From Streptomyces sp. NBC_01478 (GTDB taxonomy: Bacteria > Actinomycetota > Actinomycetes > Streptomycetales > Streptomycetaceae), in NCBI RefSeq assembly GCF_036227225.1, contig NZ_CP109444.1, positions 3,267,501 to 3,331,500 of the forward strand: 64,000 nt of DNA, written 5' to 3'. Shown one piece after another: positions 7,812 to 16,725 of this stretch (position 1 is the stretch's first letter; every line of letters starts with the position of its first letter). Made by a program: the position numbers and the translations under genes. Under the pieces are notes generated by a model. It was not told the origin of the DNA. It did not search any database and worked only from the letters and a program-made list of their open reading frames with translations.

Positions 7812-9175
7812 CGGGGGGTGTTTCCTTCCACCAGTTTCAGGAGGGCGGCCAGGTCGTCGGGCCGGGTGTGGGGGTTGAGGAGGGTGACCTTGAGCCAGAG
7901 CCGGCCGTCGAGCGCGGCCCGGCCGAGGACGGCCCGTCCGTCGTGGAGGAGTTGGCGGCGTACGGCGGCCACGGCGTCGTCGGTGGCTTCTGCGGGCCGG
8001 AACAGGACGGTGCTGATGACGGGTGGGTCGTAGAGCTCGAAGCCGGGGTGGTCGCGGACGAGCGCGGCGAACTCCCGTGCGCGGGCGCAGACTTGGTCGA
8101 CGAGGGTGCCGAGTCCGGTGCGGCCGAGGGTTTTCAGGGTGACGGCGAGCTTGAGGACGTCGGGGCGTCGGGTGGTGCGCATCGAGCGGCCGAGGAGGTC
8201 GGGCAGGCCGGCTTCGGTGTCGTCGTCGGCGTTGAGGTAGTCGGCGCGCTGGGTGAGGGCGGCGAGGTCGCGGGGGTGGCGTACGGCGAGGAGGCCGGCG
8301 GCGACGGGCTGCCAGCCGAGTTTGTGCAGGTCGAGGGTGACGGTGTGGGCGCGGTCGAGGCCGGCGAGTTTGTCGCGGTGGCGGTCGCTGAAGACGAGGC
8401 CTCCGCCGTAGGCGGCGTCGATGTGGAGGCGGGCGCCGTGGGCGGCGCACAGGCCGGCGATCTCGGGCAGCGGGTCGATGAGTCCGGCGTCGGTGGTGCC
8501 CGCGGTGGCGGCGACCAGGACGGAGCCGCGGGGGCCGGGCAGTGCGGTGAGGGCCTCGTCGAGGGCGGCGGGGTCGAGGGTGCCGGCGGGGGCGGGGACG
8601 ACGACGGGGTCGGGCAGTCCGAGGAGCCAGGCGGCGCGGGGCAGGGAGTGGTGGGCGTTGGAGCCGCAGACCAACTGCACGGTGCCGCCGCGGGCTTCGC
8701 GGGCGAGGAGCAGGGCGAGTTGGTTGGCTTCGGTACCGCCGGTGGTGACGAGGGCGTCGGCGAGGCCGATCTCGTGGGCGAGGGTGCGGGTGACGAGGGC
8801 TTCGAGGGCGGAGGCGGCGGGGGCCTGGTCCCAGGAGTCCAGCGACGGGTTGAGCGCGCTGACGGCGAGGTCGGCCGCAGTGGCGACGGCGAGCGGCGGG
8901 CAGTGCAGGTGTGCCGCGCACAGCGGGTCGGCGGGGTCGGCGGCGCCTTCCGCGAGGGCGTGCACGAGGGTGCGCAGGGCGGTCGGATCGCCGTCGTCCG
9001 GGAGTACGTCCCCCACGGCGTCCCGCATGCGGGCGGCGACCGCGTCGGGGCCGCCCGCGGGGAAGGGTCCGCCGCGGGCGCGTCGTCCGGTGCCGAGGGC
9101 GTCGAGGACGGTGTTGAGCAACGGCCGTAGGGCGTCGGGGCCTTCGGCGCCTGAGGCGAGGGGCACGTTGCTCAT
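7808..9175 (-). CDS. PLP-dependent amino acid decarboxylase (DesA-like, group II)
   Basis: A 455-aa fold-type I decarboxylase, expected to convert lysine (or a related diamino acid) to a diamine. The PLP lysine is K285 in LDLHKLGWQP, the aspartate that pairs with the pyridine nitrogen is D253 in LHIDAAYGGG, and TTGGTEANQLAL near 144-155 is the phosphate-binding region. The LHKLGWQP form is the one I associate with DesA. ATG 9175 is preceded by GGAGGA. It is the first gene of a two-gene operon with the N-hydroxylase. Together they would make an N-hydroxy-diamine, the building block of hydroxamate siderophores such as desferrioxamine, but no acyltransferase or IucA/IucC-type synthetase lies nearby and I see no iron box upstream. 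Confidence 0.9.
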   Translation of the reverse strand: MSNVPLASGAEGPDALRPLLNTVLDALGTGRRARGGPFPAGGPDAVAARMRDAVGDVLPDDGDPTALRTLVHALAEGAADPADPLCAAHLHCPPLAVATAADLAVSALNPSLDSWDQAPAASALEALVTRTLAHEIGLADALVTTGGTEANQLALLLAREARGGTVQLVCGSNAHHSLPRAAWLLGLPDPVVVPAPAGTLDPAALDEALTALPGPRGSVLVAATAGTTDAGLIDPLPEIAGLCAAHGARLHIDAAYGGGLVFSDRHRDKLAGLDRAHTVTLDLHKLGWQPVAAGLLAVRHPRDLAALTQRADYLNADDDTEAGLPDLLGRSMRTTRRPDVLKLAVTLKTLGRTGLGTLVDQVCARAREFAALVRDHPGFELYDPPVISTVLFRPAEATDDAVAAVRRQLLHDGRAVLGRAALDGRLWLKVTLLNPHTRPDDLAALLKLVEGNTPR

Positions 9176-9292
9176 GGGCTGTCCTCCGGGGCGCGGGGCA
9201 GAGAGGGTTCCAGCTTGTACCTGGAGGAGTCGACGCGCCCGGGGAGAACAACGATCAGAACCCGAAAGTGTTGTGTGAACGGAGGCGGTGGG

Positions 9293-10114
9293 TCACCGGA
9301 AGTCGTCCGCGTGGTCCTTGGCCCAGATGCTGAAGGGGCGGGCCGGGACTCCTGTGATGCCCTCCACCGTGGTGGTGATCTCCGGGGGTGTGTCGACCGT
9401 CGCCGCGAAGATCTTCAGCATGCCTTCGAGCATGTGGGGCGGGACGTGCGGGAAGAGTTCGGGGCCGGCCTGGTCCGGGGGGACTTCGACGTAGTCGAGG
9501 GGGCGGCCGATGGCCTGGCCGATGGCCGTGATCTGTTCGGTGTTGCTGATCGACTCGGGGCCGGTGAGGCGGTGGGCGGTGTTCTCGTGGCCTTCGTCGA
9601 GGAGGACGCGTTCGGCCACTGCGGCGATGTCGTCCTCGTGGATGGGGGCGGTGAGGCTGTTCGCGAAGACGCCGCGGACCGTGTTGCCGGCGCGGATCTG
9701 CGGGGCCCACTGGAAGGCGTTGCCGGCAAAGGCGTTGGGGCGCAGGAAGGTCCAGGTCAGGCCGCTGTCGCGGATGTGCTGTTCGGCGGTGGCGTGGACG
9801 ATGTGGATGGGGTGGGTCTCGTCGGCGCCGTCGGCGATGATCCCGGAGGAGAGCAGGACGACGTGCTGGACGCCGGCCCGGCGGGCGGTGTCGAGGAGGG
9901 CGGGGGTGGTGGCGTGGGCGTAGAGGAAGAGCCGGGTGACTCCGGTGAACAGGGGTGCGGGGTCGTCGAGTTGGAAGCGCACCGTGTCGGCCTGTGCGGG
10001 CAGGCCGGACCGCTCGGGGTCGCGGGTCAGGGCCCGTACGGGGCTGTTCGCGGCGACGAGGCGGTGGACTAACGCGCGGCCGACGTTGCCGGTTGCGCCG
10101 ATGACTGCGATCAC
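9293..10114 (-). CDS. NmrA-like NAD(P)-binding oxidoreductase/regulator
   Basis: A 273-aa Rossmann-fold protein of the atypical SDR (NmrA/HSCARG, QOR2-like) group. The nucleotide motif IGATGNVGRALV is at residues 5-16; RALTRDPER follows, and the segment LTWTFLRPNAFAGNAFQWA is typical. The usual YxxxK pair is not evident, consistent with NmrA-type proteins that sense or reduce quinones rather than classical SDR chemistry. GTG 10114 is chosen because AGGAGG lies just upstream and the first residues MIAVIGATG fit the family. It stands alone between the decarboxylase and pepN. Confidence 0.88.
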   Translation of the reverse strand: MIAVIGATGNVGRALVHRLVAANSPVRALTRDPERSGLPAQADTVRFQLDDPAPLFTGVTRLFLYAHATTPALLDTARRAGVQHVVLLSSGIIADGADETHPIHIVHATAEQHIRDSGLTWTFLRPNAFAGNAFQWAPQIRAGNTVRGVFANSLTAPIHEDDIAAVAERVLLDEGHENTAHRLTGPESISNTEQITAIGQAIGRPLDYVEVPPDQAGPELFPHVPPHMLEGMLKIFAATVDTPPEITTTVEGITGVPARPFSIWAKDHADDFR

Positions 10115-10213
10115 GAGGAGCCTCCTGGGGGCTGACCGTCCTTGGCGGCATCGAGCCTAGGAAGGACGGTCGGCCCGCCGCATCGTCGGCAGGGAGGATC
10201 ACCCGGGTCGTTG

Positions 10214-12826
10214 CTACGCCTCCCGTACCCGCAACGCCCTTTCCAGGTCGTCGAGTTGGTCGACGAGCTTGCGGCGCAGGGACGGGGTGAGGTCGGCGTC
10301 GCGCAGGCATTCCTCGCCGAGGCGGAGGGTTTCGGGTTCGACGGCGTGGGCGGGGAAGGCCCAGCGGCCGACGGCGTCGGCGATGGCGGGGCCGCGGCGG
10401 GCGGCGAGGGCGACCGCGTCCTCGTAGAAGCGCGGCACGTACTCCCGTACCAGGTCGGCCTGTTCGGGTTGCCAGAAGCCCTGGGCGGTGGCGGTGAAGA
10501 GGTAGTTGGAGAGGTTGTCGCCGGCGAACATCGCGTCCCAGGCCGTGCGCTTGGCCTCGGGGTCGGGGAGGGCGGCTCGGCAGCGGGCCGCGCCCTCCTG
10601 GCCGGTGGCGGACGGGTCGCGTTCCAGCTCGGCGGCGATCGCGGGCTCGTCGGTGGCGCCGAGGACCGCGAGGCGGGCCAGGACGCGCCAGCGCAGCTCG
10701 GGGTCGAGTTCCGGGCCGCCGGGGACGGTGCCTTCGGCGAGCCAGGCGGCGATGGTGTCGGGGTGGGCGGCGACGTCGATGAAGTGGCGTACGGCGATGA
10801 GGCGCACGCCGGGGTCGGAGCCGTCCTCGGTGCGGCGGATGAGGTCGCGGCACAGGGCGGTGAGGGTGGCGAGGGCGGCCGGGCGGTCCTCGGGGGTGAG
10901 GTAGCGGTCGGCGACCTGGGCGGAGGCGAAGGCCAGGACTCCCTGGACGAGGGCCAGGTCCGTCTCGTGCGGGAGATGGGCGCGGGCGGCGTCCAGGTAG
11001 GCGGAGGCGGGGAGTTGGCCGTCGCGGACGGCGTCGCGCAGGGCGTTCCAGACGACCGCGCGGGTGAGGGGTTCGGGGAGGCCGGAGAGGCTGGTGCGGA
11101 CGGTTTCGAGGGACTCGGCGTCGAAGCGGATCTTGGCGTAGGTGAAGTCGCCGTCGTTGAGGAGGACGAGGGCGGGGCGGGGGCCCGAGGTGCTGATGCC
11201 GATGTTGCCGGTGCGAGGGAGGTCCGCTTCCAGGCGGGTGCGCAGGGTCAGGCGGTTCGCGTCGTGGAGGTCGTGGTCGTAGACGCCGATGGTGATGCGG
11301 TGCGGGCGGATGTCGGGGGACGAGGTGAGGGTGGTGAGGTGGGTGAGTCCGTCCCGGTCCTGGCCGGGGTCGGGCTTGGACCAGACTCCGGGGCTGCCCT
11401 GGTGCCCGATGTCGAGGTGCCAGTTTCCGTCCTCGGCCCGGACTTCGGGCGTGAGCGTGTCCACGCCCGTCGTGCGCAGCCACGCGTCGGCCCAGGCGTG
11501 GACGTCGCGTTCGGTGCCGGAGGCGAGGGAGTCGATGAAGTCGGCGAGGGTGGCGTTGGCGAACTTGTGGCGGGCGAAGTGGGTGTTGATGCCGGCGAGG
11601 AAGTCCTTCTCGCCGAGCCAGGCCACCAACTGCCGTAGCGCGGAAGCTCCCTTGGCGTACGAGATGCCGTCGAAGTTGAGGAGGGCGGAGGCGGTGTCGT
11701 CGACGTTCTTCGGGGCCACGGGGTGGGTGGAGGGGCGCTGGTCGGCGTCGTAGCCCCAGGCCTTGCGGACGACGCCGAAGTCGGTCCAGGTGTCGGTGAA
11801 GCGGGTGGCCTCGGTGAGGGTCTGGTAGCCCATGTACTCGGCGAAGGACTCGTTGAGCCAGATGTCGTCCCACCACTGGAGGGTGACGAGGTCGCCGAAC
11901 CACATGTGGGCCATCTCGTGGGCGATGACCATGCCGCGGGTCTGGCGCTCGGTGTCGGTGACGGCGGAGCGGTAGACGAACTCGTCGCGGAAGGTGACCA
12001 GTCCGGGGTTCTCCATGGCGCCGGCGTTGAACTCGGGGACGAAGGCCTGGTCGTAGGAGTCGAAGGGGTAGGGCTCCTCGAACTTCTCGTGGTAGCGGTC
12101 GTAGCACTGGCGGGTGATGTCGAGGATCTCCTCGGCGTCCGCGTCGAGGTGGGGGGCCAGGGAGCGGCGGCAGTGGATGCCGAAGGGCAGGCCGCGGTGT
12201 TCGGTGCGGATCGAGTGCCAGGGGCCGGCGGCGACGGCGACGAGGTAGGTGGAGATGAGGGGGGTGGTGGCGGCCTGCCAGCGGCCTTCGCCGAGGTGTT
12301 CGGTGATGCCGTTGGCGAGGACGGTCCAGCCTGCGTGGGCCGTCACGGTCAGGTCGAAGACGGACTTGAGGTCGGGCTGGTCGAAGGCGGCGAAGACGCG
12401 CTGGACGTCGTCCATGAAGAGCTGGGTGTAGAGGTAGGTCTCGCCGTCGGTGGGGTCCGTGAAGCGGTGCATGCCCTCGCCGGTGCGGGAGTAGCGCATG
12501 CTCGCGTCGACGCGCAGTTCGTGCTCGCCGGCGGTGAGGCCGGGCAGCGGGAGCCGGTTCTCGACGAGGTGCTCGGGGTCGAGGGGGTGGCCGTCGAGGG
12601 TGACGGAGCGCAGCTCGGCGGGCTTGAGCTCGACGAAGGTGTCGGTGCCTGCTTCGTCCCCGCGCACGGTGAACCGGATGACGGTGCGGGAGTCGAAGGT
12701 GTCTTCGCCCGTCGTCAGGTCGAGCTCGATCGTGTAGCGGTGGACGTCGAGGAGCCTGGCACGGGTCTGCGCTTCGTCGCGCGTCAGTACGGACATGGTG
12801 GACATGCTGCCTGATGGCACTGACAT
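10214..12826 (-). CDS. pepN: Aminopeptidase N (M1 family metallopeptidase)
   Basis: An 870-aa cytoplasmic zinc aminopeptidase that removes N-terminal residues from peptides. The N-terminal beta domain leads to the exopeptidase motif GAMEN (269-273), the zinc site HEMAH (303-307) with the third ligand E326 in WLNESFAEY, and the C-terminal ERAP1-like helical domain to the end. Length is normal for actinobacterial PepN. Three Met codons (12826, 12805, 12796) are possible starts; none has a clear ribosome site, and MSVLTRDEA at 12796 is closest to relatives I remember. Apparently monocistronic. Confidence 0.95.
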   Translation of the reverse strand: MSVPSGSMSTMSVLTRDEAQTRARLLDVHRYTIELDLTTGEDTFDSRTVIRFTVRGDEAGTDTFVELKPAELRSVTLDGHPLDPEHLVENRLPLPGLTAGEHELRVDASMRYSRTGEGMHRFTDPTDGETYLYTQLFMDDVQRVFAAFDQPDLKSVFDLTVTAHAGWTVLANGITEHLGEGRWQAATTPLISTYLVAVAAGPWHSIRTEHRGLPFGIHCRRSLAPHLDADAEEILDITRQCYDRYHEKFEEPYPFDSYDQAFVPEFNAGAMENPGLVTFRDEFVYRSAVTDTERQTRGMVIAHEMAHMWFGDLVTLQWWDDIWLNESFAEYMGYQTLTEATRFTDTWTDFGVVRKAWGYDADQRPSTHPVAPKNVDDTASALLNFDGISYAKGASALRQLVAWLGEKDFLAGINTHFARHKFANATLADFIDSLASGTERDVHAWADAWLRTTGVDTLTPEVRAEDGNWHLDIGHQGSPGVWSKPDPGQDRDGLTHLTTLTSSPDIRPHRITIGVYDHDLHDANRLTLRTRLEADLPRTGNIGISTSGPRPALVLLNDGDFTYAKIRFDAESLETVRTSLSGLPEPLTRAVVWNALRDAVRDGQLPASAYLDAARAHLPHETDLALVQGVLAFASAQVADRYLTPEDRPAALATLTALCRDLIRRTEDGSDPGVRLIAVRHFIDVAAHPDTIAAWLAEGTVPGGPELDPELRWRVLARLAVLGATDEPAIAAELERDPSATGQEGAARCRAALPDPEAKRTAWDAMFAGDNLSNYLFTATAQGFWQPEQADLVREYVPRFYEDAVALAARRGPAIADAVGRWAFPAHAVEPETLRLGEECLRDADLTPSLRRKLVDQLDDLERALRVREA

Positions 12827-12852
12827 GGCACAGAGGTGGCCCTGAACGCGGC

Positions 12853-13383
12853 TTATGTCCGGTCGGGTGTGGGCGCGGTGTTCTGGGCGTCCCGCTGGTA
12901 GGGCACGCGCGCGTCCGGATGGGGCAGGGCCGGGCGGGGGTCGGGCGGATCCTTGAGGAGGGCGCGGAGTTCGCGGACCTCCTGTTCGAGGGCCTGGTGG
13001 CGCTGGTGGGTGTCGTACAGGTAGCGGGCTTTGGTGCGCAGGATCCAGGGGTCGACGGGTTTCATGACGAGGTCGGCGACGCCCAGGGCGAAGGCGGCGG
13101 CGGTCAGTTCGGGGTCGGCGCCGAAGCCGGTGAGGAGGAGGACGGGGATGTGCTGGGTCTGTTCGAGGCGGCGCAGATAGCGGACCACGTCGAGGCCGCT
13201 GACGCCGGGCATGCGCACGTCGAGCAGGAGGAGGCCGACCCGGCCGCGGAGCACCTGCTTGAGCGCCTCGTCGCCGCTGGTGGCACGGGCGAGCGGACGG
13301 CCCAGCGGGGCCAGGGCGCTCTCCAGCGCGTACAGCGTGTCCTCATGGTCGTCGACGATGAGGATCTTGGCATCCGACGGCAT
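12853..13383 (-). CDS. Single-domain response regulator with C-terminal coiled coil
   Basis: A 176-aa protein: receiver domain at 1-120 with acidic pair D11/D12, phosphoacceptor D55 (LLLLDVRMPG), Thr in LLLTGFG and Lys in LVMKPVD, followed by a heptad-rich helix (residues ~118-147, TKARYLYDTHQRHQALEQEV) and a Pro-rich tail. There is no DNA-binding or enzymatic output domain, so it probably works by protein contact, for example with a kinase or anti-sigma pathway. No cognate kinase is adjacent. Start ATG 13383 (MPSDAKILIVDD) has GGGAGG just upstream. I cannot assign a pathway. Confidence 0.9.
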   Translation of the reverse strand: MPSDAKILIVDDHEDTLYALESALAPLGRPLARATSGDEALKQVLRGRVGLLLLDVRMPGVSGLDVVRYLRRLEQTQHIPVLLLTGFGADPELTAAAFALGVADLVMKPVDPWILRTKARYLYDTHQRHQALEQEVRELRALLKDPPDPRPALPHPDARVPYQRDAQNTAPTPDRT

Positions 13384-13535
13384 GACCCGACGTCCCTCCC
13401 GCGTGGGACAACCAGCTTATGGCGCAGGCGTTGACGGGGCGTGCCCGTCGGCTGACAAGGAGTGCGCAAGCGGTGCACAGCGCAGCATCGCCCCGAACAG
13501 GCCCCCGTGTCACGCCACTTACCGGACGGGCGAGG

Positions 13536-13886
13536 TCAGTTCGCCGTGGGTGAACCGCCGTTCACGGCGTCCTCCGCGATGCGTTCGTGGTGCCGGATCA
13601 CCTCGGCGATGATGAAGTTCAGGAACTTCTCAGCGAACGCCGGGTCCAGCTTGGCGTTTTCGGCGAGGGTGCGGAGGCGCTCGATCTGGCGGGCCTCGCG
13701 GGCCGGGTCGGCGGGCGGCAGCCGGTGGGTGGCCTTGAGGAAGCCGACCTGCTGGGTGGCCTTGAAGCGTTCGGCGAGCATGTGGACGACGGCGGCGTCG
13801 ATGTTGTCGATGCTGTCGCGCAGCCGGGCGAGCTCCTCGCGCACGGCGGGGTCGACGTCACCGGTTCCATTGGTGCTGGTGGTCAT
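13536..13886 (-). CDS. Chorismate mutase (AroH/AroQ type II)
   Basis: A 116-aa protein of the AroQ chorismate mutase family, converting chorismate to prephenate for Phe/Tyr synthesis. The helical AroQ pattern is visible: ELARLRDSIDNIDAAVVHMLAERF, the substrate-binding K in FKATQQVGFLKA, the R in PAREARQIERL and a third helix FAEKFLNFIIAEVIRHHERIA. ATG 13886 is used because MTTSTNG is preceded by AGGGTGG; an upstream in-frame start would add ten residues without support. A stand-alone mutase suggests that the prephenate dehydratase is encoded elsewhere. Confidence 0.92.
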   Translation of the reverse strand: MTTSTNGTGDVDPAVREELARLRDSIDNIDAAVVHMLAERFKATQQVGFLKATHRLPPADPAREARQIERLRTLAENAKLDPAFAEKFLNFIIAEVIRHHERIAEDAVNGGSPTAN

Positions 13887-13930
13887 GGGCGACCACCCTA
13901 CGTGGCGTGCGGCCACTCAATGTTCGGCCC

Positions 13931-14872
13931 CTATGTGGCGTGCGGCCACTCGATCCTCGGTGGATCGGCCGGATCGGGCACCTGGTCGCTCCAGCCGCCG
14001 GGGACGGTGCGGCCCTGCTGGGCGCGGAAGCGGACGGGCGGCATGCCGACGCGGCGGGTGAACAGGCGGGAGAAGTAGGCGGGGTCGTCGTAGCCAACGC
14101 GGCGGGCGACGGCGGCGACCGGGAGTTCGGTGGCGGCGAGGAGTTCCTTGGCGCGGCCCAGGCGGATGCCGAGGAGGTAGTCCTTGGGGCTGCACGCGGC
14201 GCCCCGGCGGACGGCGGCGCGCAGAGCGGCGGGGGTCATGCCGTGCCGGGCCGCGTGGTCGGCGACGGTGAGCGGCAGACAGGCGTCCCGGGCGAGGGCC
14301 TGGAGGACCGGGTCGCCGTCGGGGGCCAGGTCGGCGCGGGCGCGGCGCAGGGCGACCAGGAGTTCGTGGACGGCCGCGCCGGTCTCCACCTCCAGGAGGG
14401 GGTTGCCGCGGCGCGCGGCGCGGGCCATGCGCCCGATGACCGCGCGGGGTCCGGTCGCGTCCGAGAGGGCCACCACGGGCCGTTCCGGTTCGATGTAGCC
14501 GAGTTCGGTGTACGTCGTCGTCGCGGGCCCGGTGAAGTCGACGAACCCCTCGTCCCAGCCGGCGCCGGGGTCGGGCGCGTAGTGGTGCGGCACTCCGGGG
14601 GTGAGCCACAGCAGCGCGGGCGCCGTGACGGTCGTACGGCGGCCGTCGGGGGTCAGGTACCAGCCGCCGCCCGCGCTGATCACCACGGCGACGTGGTGGT
14701 CGAGGGTGCGGGGGCCGACGGTGGGCAGGGCGCCGTACTGGAGGCCGACGCCGAGGCAGGCGAGGCCGAGGCGGTGGTGGGCGGGTGTGGGCGTGAAGAA
14801 GCGCATCCAGGTGTGGTACATCCGCGCCCCCTCACGCACCGCTCGGTCCAAGTAGTGGCGATCTTTGTCCAT
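13931..14872 (-). CDS. AraC-family transcriptional regulator
   Basis: A 313-aa regulator: N-terminal cupin-like sensor (about 40-160, with WYLTPDGRRTTV and GVPHHYAPDP) and a C-terminal pair of helix-turn-helices (about 200-300), the second with the typical VAAVARRVGYDDPAYFSRLF and RRVGMPPVRFR. It lies head to head with the GH35 beta-galactosidase gene (14908), 35 bp apart, so it most likely controls that gene in response to a galactoside. ATG 14872 (MDKDRHYLDRA) is preferred; an in-frame TTG at 14890 is an alternative. No clear ribosome site is visible for either. Confidence 0.9.
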   Translation of the reverse strand: MDKDRHYLDRAVREGARMYHTWMRFFTPTPAHHRLGLACLGVGLQYGALPTVGPRTLDHHVAVVISAGGGWYLTPDGRRTTVTAPALLWLTPGVPHHYAPDPGAGWDEGFVDFTGPATTTYTELGYIEPERPVVALSDATGPRAVIGRMARAARRGNPLLEVETGAAVHELLVALRRARADLAPDGDPVLQALARDACLPLTVADHAARHGMTPAALRAAVRRGAACSPKDYLLGIRLGRAKELLAATELPVAAVARRVGYDDPAYFSRLFTRRVGMPPVRFRAQQGRTVPGGWSDQVPDPADPPRIEWPHAT

Positions 14873-14907
14873 GGACGTGATCGGCGCCAAGAGGAGAGAG
14901 TCGGGGC

Positions 14908-16725
14908 ATGAGCGAGTTCACGGTGGGCGACAGGGACTTCCGCCTGGACGGGCGGCCGGTGCGGCTGCTGTCCGGGGCACTGCACTACTTCCGGGTGCAC
15001 GAGGCGAGTTGGGGGCACCGGCTGGCGATGCTGCGGGCGATGGGCCTCAACTGCGTGGAGACGTACGTCCCGTGGAACCTGCACGAGGCGGCGCCGGGCG
15101 ACTTCCGGGACGTGGAGGCGCTGGGCAGGTTCCTGGACGCGGCCCGGGAGGCGGGCCTGTGGGCGATCGTGCGCCCGGGGCCGTACATCTGCGCGGAGTG
15201 GGAGAACGGCGGGCTGCCGCACTGGGTGACGGGGGAAGTGGGGGCACGCGCGCGTACGCGTGACGTGCGCTTCATGGGGCACCTGGAGCGCTGGTTCCAG
15301 CGGCTGCTGCCCGAGGTCGTGTCCCGCCAGCTCGACCGCGGCGGGCCGGTGATCATGGTGCAGATCGAGAACGAGTACGGCAGCTACGGCTCCGACGCGG
15401 TCTATCTGCGGCGTGTGGCCGATCTGCTGCGCGAACAGGGCGTCACCGTGCCGCTGTTCACCTCGGACGGTCCCGAGGACTTCATGCTGAGCGGCGGCTC
15501 GGTCCCCGGTGTCCTCGCCACGGTGAACTTCGGGTCCCACGCGCGCGAGGCCTTCGCCACGCTGCGCCGGCGGCAGCCCGGGGGGCCGCTGATGTGCATG
15601 GAGTTCTGGTGCGGCTGGTTCGACCACTGGGGCGGCGAGCATGTCGTGCGCGATCCCGGGGACGCGGCCGACGCGCTGCGGGAGATCCTGGAGTGCGGGG
15701 CGTCGGTCAACCTCTACATGGCGCACGGCGGCACCAACTTCGCCGGCTGGGCGGGCGCCAACCGGGGCGGCGGCGCCCTGCACGAGGGCCCGTTGGAGCC
15801 CGATGTGACGTCGTACGACTACGACGCCCCGATCGACGAGCACGGGCGCCCCACGGAGAAGTTCTGGCGGCTGCGCGAGGTCCTCGCCGAGTACGCCGAC
15901 GGCCCGCTGCCCGAACTCCCGCCCGCACCGGCCGTGTTGGGTCACCGTGCCGAGGCGCGCCTGACCGGCTGGACGTCCCTGGACGACGTACTGGAGGCGC
16001 GGGGTGGGCCGGAGATCGGGACCCCGGTCCCGCCCACCTTCGAGCAGTTGGGCGTCGACCGGGGAATCGTGCGCTACGAAGTGACCGTTCCGGGACCGCG
16101 CGCCCCGTATCCGCTCACCGCGCGCGGGCTGCGGGACCTCGCGGTGGTGTACGTCGACGGGGAGCGGGCCGGGGTCCTCACGGAGGGCGACGAGCAGCTC
16201 AAGGAGCCTGTCGCCGGGCACGCGCGTGTGCAGGTGTGGGTGGAGTCCCTGGGGAGGGTCAATTACGGGCCGCGGCTGGGGGAACCGAAGGGGATCACCG
16301 GGGGGCTGATGCACGAGCGGCAGTATCTGCACGACGTACGCGCGCGTGGGCTGCGGTGGGACGCGCTGGACGAGGTCGAGGGGGTGCCGGCGCGGGAGCT
16401 GCCCTCGGACGGCTCCCCCGGGCTGTACCGCGGCACCGTGGAGGTGCGCGGCGCGGGGGACGCCGTACTCGAACTGCCGGGCTGGACGCGGGGGTTCGTG
16501 TGGGTCAACGGGTTCGGTCTGGGGCGGTACTGGTCGGCGGGGCCGCAGCGGGAGTTGTACGTCCCCGGTGCCGTGCTCCGGGAGGGCGTGAACGACGTGT
16601 GGGTGCTGGAGCTTCAGGAGGCGCCGTCCACCGGGGAGTCCGTCGTCCTACGTGCTCAGCGGGAGACGGGGGCGGAGCCGATCTCGACCACCCGGGCCCA
16701 GTCGGGCGGAGTGTCCGGCACGTAG
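14908..16725 (+). CDS. Beta-galactosidase, glycoside hydrolase family 35
   Basis: A 605-aa GH35 enzyme that cleaves terminal beta-galactosides; no signal peptide, so cytoplasmic. Motifs: SGALHYFRV (22-30), GPYICAEWENGGLP (91-104), acid/base E156 in QIENEYGSYG, nucleophile E232 in CMEFWCGWFDHWG, and C-terminal jelly-roll domains including LPGWTRGFVWVNGFGLGRYW. GAGGAGAG upstream supports ATG 14908. The last ~20 residues lie in DNA that also encodes the carboxyl end of the convergent VWA protein (overlap 16656-16725), so the end of this protein may be a readthrough extension past the ancestral stop. Probably regulated by the divergent AraC protein. Confidence 0.95.
   Translation: MSEFTVGDRDFRLDGRPVRLLSGALHYFRVHEASWGHRLAMLRAMGLNCVETYVPWNLHEAAPGDFRDVEALGRFLDAAREAGLWAIVRPGPYICAEWENGGLPHWVTGEVGARARTRDVRFMGHLERWFQRLLPEVVSRQLDRGGPVIMVQIENEYGSYGSDAVYLRRVADLLREQGVTVPLFTSDGPEDFMLSGGSVPGVLATVNFGSHAREAFATLRRRQPGGPLMCMEFWCGWFDHWGGEHVVRDPGDAADALREILECGASVNLYMAHGGTNFAGWAGANRGGGALHEGPLEPDVTSYDYDAPIDEHGRPTEKFWRLREVLAEYADGPLPELPPAPAVLGHRAEARLTGWTSLDDVLEARGGPEIGTPVPPTFEQLGVDRGIVRYEVTVPGPRAPYPLTARGLRDLAVVYVDGERAGVLTEGDEQLKEPVAGHARVQVWVESLGRVNYGPRLGEPKGITGGLMHERQYLHDVRARGLRWDALDEVEGVPARELPSDGSPGLYRGTVEVRGAGDAVLELPGWTRGFVWVNGFGLGRYWSAGPQRELYVPGAVLREGVNDVWVLELQEAPSTGESVVLRAQRETGAEPISTTRAQSGGVSGT

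Noticed and set aside
6363..9251. A single 962-codon protein joining the N-hydroxylase to upstream sequence
   Set aside because: The upstream part is the out-of-frame shadow of the decarboxylase gene; the real start is ATG 7811.
9176..9292. Iron box upstream of the DesA/DesB-like operon
   Set aside because: No sequence close to TTAGGTTAGGCTAACCTAA is visible in this interval on either strand.
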